Assembly: GCF_024347595.1 (NCBI RefSeq)
Contig: NZ_AP025507.1
Span: forward strand, 620,001-684,000
Length of the DNA: 64,000 nucleotides
From: Vibrio pomeroyi
GTDB lineage: Bacteria > Pseudomonadota > Gammaproteobacteria > Enterobacterales > Vibrionaceae
Direction of reading: 5' to 3'
A model generated the notes under the pieces. The model saw nothing but the letters and a program-made list of their open reading frames with translations, had not been told where the DNA came from and did no database searches. The translations under genes were made by a program, and so were the position numbers. Positions 58,609 to 64,000 of the stretch are shown here, in pieces (position 1 is the first letter of the stretch; every line of letters starts with the position of its first letter).

Positions 58609-60051
58609 TTACTTCCAAGTCGGGAAATCTGAGCCTAGAGGTGAGGTTGGTTTATCCCAGTAAGCCGGTGTGCGTGAGTATTCTAAGACTGGTTTTAAAT
58701 GAGTGATCACACCAAATGGCGTTGGCGTTTTTATGGTGTTCTCGCTGATGTTTCCACCGGAAATTACTTTATGTATTGTGGCGAATTTCTTATCGATGTT
58801 CTCTTGGTCTTTCTTTTGACTTCTTTGTTGATTCCGCGGGTTCGAATTCAAACCTTGGTTTTGATACCACATGCAAGTTTGGGCTAATGAAACACTGACA
58901 CGTTGGGAACCACCAATGAAAGCACGGTTGTGAAGCGCTTTCAGAATACCGATAGAACCCATTAAGCCAGTGCCGTAATCGGTAATGAAACCGTAAGGAC
59001 ATAGAATAGGCTGGTTCTCGGTGCCATGATCAAAGGCTGAACCAACAGCCGCTTGTGCGATGTTTTCCCACCCGTGCCTATTCGCCCATGGTCCAACTTC
59101 GCCAAATGCCGAACTGGTTACGATGATTAAGTTAGGGTTAATTGATAATAACTTCTCTTCTGTTAAACCAAACTTCTCTTGAAGCCGACCTGGAGCATAG
59201 CCATTTACATACACATCAGTTTCTGTGATCAGCTGATAGAACGTCTCGAGATCCTTTTGTTTATTAAAGTTCAGGTAAGCATTGCGTTTACCAAAGCCAG
59301 TATCAAGGTAGTTTGACGTAATACGCTCGGCGGAAGGGTTGGCAATATGCAAAACCTGAGCGCCTTGTTCCGCCAAAAAGGTCGACATTGAGGGCCCGGC
59401 AATAATATGGCTAACGTCTAGCACTTTTACGTCACTGAGCGGTCTTTCGCTTGGTCTGAACGGAACCTTAGAGCCCGTGCCGAGAGCCTTGACTTGAATT
59501 GGTGGAAGCTTACTTAGAGCTTGGCCTTGTGGGTGCGCTTGAAATTCTTGTTGAGTTCGAATCTTGGTGCCACTTAACCCATGCTCATTAAAGATATCTT
59601 CCCACTCTTGCGCTGTTTTAGACAAGTAGGCGGCCTCAATAGCTTCCTGTTCTGGTGGGCAGTTCAATACTTTTAAAGTCTTGTCGTGTAAGTGCTCCAG
59701 TGCAGTAATGGTCTCAAAATATCCATCTTTTGTTTTGTGAGTGAGCGATTCAAAACGCTTGAAAGCATCTAGCGAGAGTGGCTGGTCATTGATGTGAAGG
59801 AAGTTAGGGCGATAAAGCATTTCCATCGCTTTTTTATGATCGACGGTGATGGTTTGAGCTTCGCCTGTTTTGTGTTTCCAAATATTTGCAACCAACAAAC
59901 CGTTCATCATTAATAAAGAAGAGAAACTATCCGACATGCTGTACGGTGATAATTCATCTAAGCTCGGTTCGTAATTCGTATCAATACTTTCAATGTCTGA
60001 CGATATTTCGATATCGACCATTTTTTTCAAGTTTTCTAGACCATGTAACAT
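58609..60051 (-). CDS. Class III CoA-transferase (CaiB/BaiF), permuted-type architecture
   Basis: Predicted acyl-CoA transferase of 480 residues. Residues about 1-190 resemble the small/C-terminal module of the family and end at AHPQGQALSKLPPI. The Rossmann-type module follows: RPLSDVKVLDVSHIIAGPSM, INPNLIIVTSSAFGEVGPWA, and FITDYGTGLMGSIGILKAL with the likely nucleophile Asp358. It ends with SRTPAYWDKPTSPLGSDFP. I choose ATG 60051 (AAAGG upstream); the frame extends to 60237 but would overlap the divergent LysR gene. It is a distant paralogue of the gene at 61186. Substrate unknown. Confidence 0.87.
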   Translation of the reverse strand: MLHGLENLKKMVDIEISSDIESIDTNYEPSLDELSPYSMSDSFSSLLMMNGLLVANIWKHKTGEAQTITVDHKKAMEMLYRPNFLHINDQPLSLDAFKRFESLTHKTKDGYFETITALEHLHDKTLKVLNCPPEQEAIEAAYLSKTAQEWEDIFNEHGLSGTKIRTQQEFQAHPQGQALSKLPPIQVKALGTGSKVPFRPSERPLSDVKVLDVSHIIAGPSMSTFLAEQGAQVLHIANPSAERITSNYLDTGFGKRNAYLNFNKQKDLETFYQLITETDVYVNGYAPGRLQEKFGLTEEKLLSINPNLIIVTSSAFGEVGPWANRHGWENIAQAAVGSAFDHGTENQPILCPYGFITDYGTGLMGSIGILKALHNRAFIGGSQRVSVSLAQTCMWYQNQGLNSNPRNQQRSQKKDQENIDKKFATIHKVISGGNISENTIKTPTPFGVITHLKPVLEYSRTPAYWDKPTSPLGSDFPTWK

Positions 60052-60136
60052 AAATAAACCTTTGATGTTTTTGAGATAGATAATCAGCTTACTTAAGTCT
60101 ATATTTGTGATAAAGCCCCTGGAATGAGGAAGAGTT

Positions 60137-61024
60137 TTGCACAGAAGCAATAATAATTTTGATCTAAATACGTTGACTATTTTTAGGCGAGTTGTAGAGC
60201 TAAATTCGCTTTCAAAGACAGCGGAAGAGCTAGTCATTAATCCATCAACTGTGAGTCGAAAAATATCAGATCTCGAATCATTTTATGGGGTTAAGCTACT
60301 ACTGAGAACAACCAGAACACTCACCCTTACTGAGGAAGGTAAGGCGTTTTATGGCTACTGCCAGAACATCGAAGACTTGTTGGTTCGTTCGGAAAACGAG
60401 ATAACCAATACGCAAGTTGAGCCGACAGGGGTGTTACGATTGGTGATACCAGTTGATCTCGGTAACTTGGCGCTAAACAATGCGCTCAATGAGTTTGCGA
60501 TTAAGTACCCAAAAGTGGTGTTAGATTTAGAGTTTTCAAATCGTTCCGTAGATATCGTTGAAGAAGGCGTTGATGTTTGGTTTTGTATCGGTGAAGCATC
60601 GAATCAAAGTTTAATTTCAAAACATCTTATGACACACAGACGCTATTTAATGGCCTCGAAAGAGTATTTAGCTCAGTACGGTGACATTAATTCGATTGAC
60701 GAAATGACTCCCCCTCACCGACAAGTGTTAAACAAAAACCCGTTTAATTATAAAGATAAAAACGCGATAAAACACCTACCGTATTCGGTTGCGGTAAACA
60801 GCAGTTATGCGGTACTTCAGTCATGTATAGCAGGCCTTGGGCTTGCTTATATTACGAAATCGATGGCCAATAAATATGACGCTGACCAACAATTAGTGAC
60901 GATATTAGAGAGTGAGATTTTTTCTGAAACGGTGGTTAATATGTTGTATCCAGAACGGAAACTTAAACCTATGAGGACTGAATATTTCCTTGAATTCATG
61001 TCTAATTATTTCCGGTATGTGTAG
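60137..61024 (+). CDS. LysR-family transcriptional regulator
   Basis: 295 residues. N-terminal winged helix-turn-helix (about 8-66: NTLTIFRRVVELNSLSKTAE, INPSTVSRKISDLESFYGVK) and a C-terminal co-inducer domain with GVLRLVIPVDLG and SCIAGLGLAYIT. The start is TTG at 60137, preceded by GAGGAAGAG; no ATG lies near the conserved N-terminus. It is divergent from one CoA-transferase and convergent with the other, and is the likely regulator of this locus. It belongs to the CrgA/AaeR-like group by general pattern. Confidence 0.9.
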   Translation: MHRSNNNFDLNTLTIFRRVVELNSLSKTAEELVINPSTVSRKISDLESFYGVKLLLRTTRTLTLTEEGKAFYGYCQNIEDLLVRSENEITNTQVEPTGVLRLVIPVDLGNLALNNALNEFAIKYPKVVLDLEFSNRSVDIVEEGVDVWFCIGEASNQSLISKHLMTHRRYLMASKEYLAQYGDINSIDEMTPPHRQVLNKNPFNYKDKNAIKHLPYSVAVNSSYAVLQSCIAGLGLAYITKSMANKYDADQQLVTILESEIFSETVVNMLYPERKLKPMRTEYFLEFMSNYFRYV

Positions 61025-61044
61025 GCATATAGTCAAATAAAATT

Positions 61045-61087
61045 GAGACGGGATAAACATAAGTTCCTATGTTTATCCCGTCTCTTT
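61045..61087. terminator. Strong terminator between lysR and the second CoA-transferase
   Basis: Perfect 17-pair stem GAGACGGGATAAACATA / TATGTTTATCCCGTCTC with AGTTCC loop, followed by TTT. It separates two convergent genes. Confidence 0.85.
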
Positions 61088-61185
61088 GGTGACTCATAAT
61101 TCGTTTCGTTTTTGTGTGGGCAGGGTGGGGGACGAAACCCCCAGTCTTATCGCTAATGCTCGTTGTTTTTATGAAGAACGTTTAC

Positions 61186-62691
61186 TTAGCGTAGCATGAT
61201 GTCTTCGTGGCCATAGCCCGGTATGAAACCAAACAAGCCTCGGTTAACGACTTCTGATGGACGGTGAGTGATTGCGCCGTTTCCTGCGGGTTCGTCGCTC
61301 CATGTTGTTTTGATTGGATCATGTGCGCCCATCACGGAAGGTCCTGTTTGGCAGTAAGCTGGGGTCTCAGACAACTGTACATAAGGTGTAATTCGAGTGA
61401 ACACCGAACCTGATTCGCTGGTTTGGTCGATTAAGTACTCGCGCATGTCAGCCATTGAAATCGGCACAACTTCTTCTTTTTGGGCATCTAAACTTAAAAG
61501 CTCCATTGCTGAACGTGCTAGCATGGTTTCTACATTCCAGAATCCACCTTTCTTCTCACGTTGGATCAGTGCTGAAATCGTGCCGATTGCAGCTAAGAAC
61601 CCTGTGCTGAAATCCAGTACGAGAGCGCCAACAAGGTGGTATTGGTCGCGACCTTGCGATGCGATGTGTGTCATGCCTGTACAAGTTTGAGCCAATTGCT
61701 CCCAACCTTTACGTTTGCTCCAAGGGCCCGTTGGACCGTATGCAGAGATCTGAGTAACAACGAGGTTAGGGTTGATCTCCATTAGTGTTTTTTGATCGAA
61801 TCCTAGTCTTTCTAGAGAGTTTGGACCGTAACCCCATACGAGTGCATCGGCATCTTTCAACAATTCAGTGAACTTCTCTTTGTGTTGTTGCTGCTTCAAG
61901 TCGAGTTGTATCTGCTTTTTACCGTAACTTTGCTCAAAGATTACTGGGTACAAGAACGGAAATTCAGGGTTACGAATCGAGATGACGTCTGCACCGTATT
62001 CCGCGAGCTGACGAGTAGACCATGGGCCAGCCACCACGTGAGTGACATCAATGATTTTAAGCCCTTCAAGTGGACGATGTTTTGCTTGAGTTAACTTTTT
62101 AGACTTTGCATCGCCTTGTTGATCAACCAATACCAGAGGATGCTTAGCCATAGCTTGCCCTTGCGGATGTGCTAGCCATTGTTCTGGTGTGTAAAGCGGC
62201 GCCATACATAGGCCTTGCTCTTCAAAATCGGCTTCAATTTTTGCAATGTCAACTTTAGCAACTTGGTCGCTCAAGCTTTGGTAGTTATTTGCTGAATCGA
62301 AGTAATTTAAAATACCATCGCGTAAATGCGGGTAAGCACCATTCATACACATCCATTGACCGTCTTTCGATTGTTGGATGCTGTTCACTGGAACTTCGAT
62401 TTCACCACCAAGAATTAGTGTACCATTTAGGTAATGGTATGCCGGGTCGTTCAAACTCATGGTCGCATGGCGTCGGTCAACGGTTACGCTCTGTTTTGGC
62501 AGGCCTCGTAGTTCGCCAATCTCTTCCAAGCTAGCCCCAAATGCTGCAATCACACCGGTAATGTAATCTGCAGTTGCTAGATCTTCTTTTAGGTAAGTCG
62601 GTGTTTGAACCACATTGATATCTGATGCTGGTGTAGATAGATTAAGTGTATCTGCAATATGTTGATAAACTTTGTGTTGATTCGTATTCAT
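61186..62691 (-). CDS. Class III CoA-transferase (CaiB/BaiF), permuted-type architecture
   Basis: 501 residues, same plan as the gene at 58609: an N-terminal module with SVTVDRRHATMSL, then GQWMCMNGAYPHLRDGILNY and AHPQGQAMAKHPLV. The Rossmann module (RPLEGLKIIDVTHVVAGPWS, ISAYGPTGPWSKRKGWEQLA) contains LVLDFSTGFLAAIG with probable nucleophile Asp360. In ordinary family members the order of the two modules is reversed. It lies 84 bp after the NTF2-like gene on the same strand, so the two are probably co-transcribed. Confidence 0.88.
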   Translation of the reverse strand: MNTNQHKVYQHIADTLNLSTPASDINVVQTPTYLKEDLATADYITGVIAAFGASLEEIGELRGLPKQSVTVDRRHATMSLNDPAYHYLNGTLILGGEIEVPVNSIQQSKDGQWMCMNGAYPHLRDGILNYFDSANNYQSLSDQVAKVDIAKIEADFEEQGLCMAPLYTPEQWLAHPQGQAMAKHPLVLVDQQGDAKSKKLTQAKHRPLEGLKIIDVTHVVAGPWSTRQLAEYGADVISIRNPEFPFLYPVIFEQSYGKKQIQLDLKQQQHKEKFTELLKDADALVWGYGPNSLERLGFDQKTLMEINPNLVVTQISAYGPTGPWSKRKGWEQLAQTCTGMTHIASQGRDQYHLVGALVLDFSTGFLAAIGTISALIQREKKGGFWNVETMLARSAMELLSLDAQKEEVVPISMADMREYLIDQTSESGSVFTRITPYVQLSETPAYCQTGPSVMGAHDPIKTTWSDEPAGNGAITHRPSEVVNRGLFGFIPGYGHEDIMLR

Positions 62692-62775
62692 AATATTTGT
62701 CTCTAATTCTTACTTTATTGAGCGCTGCTGGGTATAACGGCAACGCTGCCAATGGAATTTGTTTTGATAAGGCGC

Positions 62776-63180
62776 TTAGTTTTTCGGTTTGTGCTGCTCA
62801 AGTTCTGGCGGATAATCGACGACATAACGTTCAACTAAGTTATTTTCATCAAGCCACAGAATGTTCAATAGCGAATCAAAAGAAATGACATTATCAAGGT
62901 TCTGTTTTTCTGTGATTTTTGCACCACCGTTCATAATGATCGCGTTACCCACTTGGTAAACGTCGTGAATAAAATGCTCAGTGATGAAGGGTTCATCTAT
63001 TTTTTTGAAGTAAGCTTTCGCGTTCTCAAGGCCGATGATCTTTTCCTGTCCAAATTGCATCACAATATCGTCACGCAAGATTTCGAAGCCTGAATTTTCA
63101 GAAAAATCTAATGTATCAATTGCCTGAAACAGTTTTGGCAGCCATGTTGGTGCTTCGATTTTTGTCATATGTGTATTCAT
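62776..63180 (-). CDS. NTF2-like (SnoaL-type) protein
   Basis: 134 residues, cytoplasmic. The alpha+beta-barrel pattern of NTF2-like proteins is visible (helical start LPKLFQAIDTLDFSENSGFE, then LENAKAYFKKIDEPFITEHF, DVYQVGNAIIMNGGAKITE and a final strand LWLDENNLVERYVVDYPP). Such proteins are small-molecule isomerases, hydratases or ligand binders. AGGAGACATACC precedes ATG 63180. It precedes the CoA-transferase gene and may act in the same pathway. Confidence 0.8.
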   Translation of the reverse strand: MNTHMTKIEAPTWLPKLFQAIDTLDFSENSGFEILRDDIVMQFGQEKIIGLENAKAYFKKIDEPFITEHFIHDVYQVGNAIIMNGGAKITEKQNLDNVISFDSLLNILWLDENNLVERYVVDYPPELEQHKPKN

Positions 63181-63283
63181 GGTATGTCTCCTATCCTAAT
63201 AAATATTCAGTTAACTCATTGGTTATGAAATGTTATTTATTAGGATTGATAGTGATTAAAATTAATGAGGTTGATTCTCGTTG

Positions 63284-64000
63284 TTAGAATTTGTAGTTAA
63301 ATTCAAATCCACGTGTTGCGTCTGAGTAGTCTTGTTCTGAATCCCATTCTTCATGGTATTGAACGTCTAAATCTGCGGTGATTTGGTACGTTAAGCGTAT
63401 TTCGTTCGTGAATAGTGTGTCTTCACCGTTGTAATAGTGATCTGTGTAAACCGTTGCACCGCCCAATGTGCTGCGCCATTCTGGGTTATACATAAAATCC
63501 AAGTTGTCTAAGATTTTCACTTTTGCGTACGCACCGATTTGGCCGTAAGTACCTGGTAGGGTGTAGCCTGTAACGTGGTCATCAATTGGGTAACCATTTT
63601 CTTCAAGAGGCAGTTCGCCGTTCATGATGGTTAAGCCAACACCCGCATAAGGTAAAACTTCAATGCGGTTGTATTGGTATTTCCAAGTGATGTTTGCTGA
63701 TAGATCAAGCTGTTCTTTTTCTACGTCATATTCGGTATCAATGTAGCTACCGATGTTCGATGCCTTGTCAGTATTGAAGTAACGAGCTCGAACGCTATCA
63801 ATTGAATCATCACGCTCGCTTGAGCCAGACCAACCTAGGTTGTCCCCTGCAATGCCTTTTACTTCAATAATACTTTTGGTTTGGTTTGCTTCAGTTTGGT
63901 CATCGAATTGAACTTTTACGCTTGCGCCGTAGTTGTCAAAGCCAATACCTGCGGAAACAGAAGAAGTGTCTGTATTGCTAGCTGCTAGAACGCTAGTTGA
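63284..64000 (-). CDS. Outer-membrane beta-barrel protein (3' part)
   Basis: The open frame continues through the right edge of the window (64000), so the start codon is outside. About 238 residues are seen. They begin near a signal-peptide end (VLAASNTDTSS), then alternate beta-strands (SVSAGIGFDNYGASVKVQFD, ANITWKYQYNRIEVLPYAGV, EIRLTYQITADLDVQYHEEW) and close with ATRGFEFNYKF, a typical outer-membrane terminal strand ending in Phe. An internal Met at 63625 is not the start. The specific porin family was not recognised. It may import the substrate of the CoA-transferase locus. Confidence 0.8.
   Translation of the reverse strand, partial: STSVLAASNTDTSSVSAGIGFDNYGASVKVQFDDQTEANQTKSIIEVKGIAGDNLGWSGSSERDDSIDSVRARYFNTDKASNIGSYIDTEYDVEKEQLDLSANITWKYQYNRIEVLPYAGVGLTIMNGELPLEENGYPIDDHVTGYTLPGTYGQIGAYAKVKILDNLDFMYNPEWRSTLGGATVYTDHYYNGEDTLFTNEIRLTYQITADLDVQYHEEWDSEQDYSDATRGFEFNYKF

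Noticed and set aside
61127..61142. GGGGG-ACGAAA-CCCCC hairpin, considered as a tRNA fragment or riboswitch stem
   Set aside because: No tRNA arms or known aptamer sequence around it; probably a simple hairpin between convergent genes.

Overview
The window looks like the second chromosome of a marine Vibrio, probably of the Splendidus group. This is inferred from gene content and protein resemblance only: a thermolabile-haemolysin start next to a lipase/foldase pair, a short-PstS pst operon, a divergent malK/malEFG locus and a MoxR/VWA (Bat-type) operon. No tRNA, rRNA, CRISPR array, intact insertion sequence or phage was seen.

Layout. 1-2711: start of a thermolabile haemolysin gene, divergent from a lipase and its membrane-anchored foldase. 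2782-4425: a chemoreceptor. 4779-8621: phosphate uptake (pstS, pstC, pstA, pstB) with candidate Pho boxes and an internal hairpin after pstS. 8812-10956: a two-GAF diguanylate cyclase. 11062-18058: a six-gene operon read leftward (moxR, DUF58, DUF4381, two VWA genes, batD); its second VWA gene carries two in-frame microsatellites encoding Gln-rich tracts. 18516-20903: a second chemoreceptor and a small conserved protein. 21146-26712: maltose/maltodextrin uptake with MalT-like and CRP-like sites between malK and malE. 27301-33817: mixed housekeeping and accessory genes (thioesterase, orphan peptide-binding protein, EamA exporter with a divergent AraC regulator, secreted endonuclease I, small membrane protein). 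33964-38322: an ABC-type AttE / fused AttFG / AttH system. 38766-44494: ricin-like secreted protein, DUF1499 protein and an RND efflux pump with its adaptor.

44744-51615 is the most mosaic part. It opens with a diverged 87-bp copy of the attH 3' end, joined directly to a FecCD-type permease that has lost its N-terminal half. Poorly characterised small genes and a 70-bp inverted-repeat element follow. Then comes a three-gene same-strand set: a Ysc84/SYLF-like domain fused to a predicted beta-barrel lipoprotein, a patatin-like phospholipase lipoprotein, and a glycine-zipper protein. A DUF3187 outer-membrane protein ends the region.

52064-58142 (all leftward) holds a DUF3604 - foldase-like - HupE/UreJ-like trio, a DUF2798 gene broken by one extra base in an A6 tract, and a PhyH dioxygenase / medium-chain dehydrogenase pair. 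58609-64000 holds two class III CoA-transferases with a C-terminal-type module placed at the N-terminus, a divergent LysR regulator, an NTF2-like protein and the 3' part of an outer-membrane protein gene. It reads as a catabolic locus of unknown substrate.
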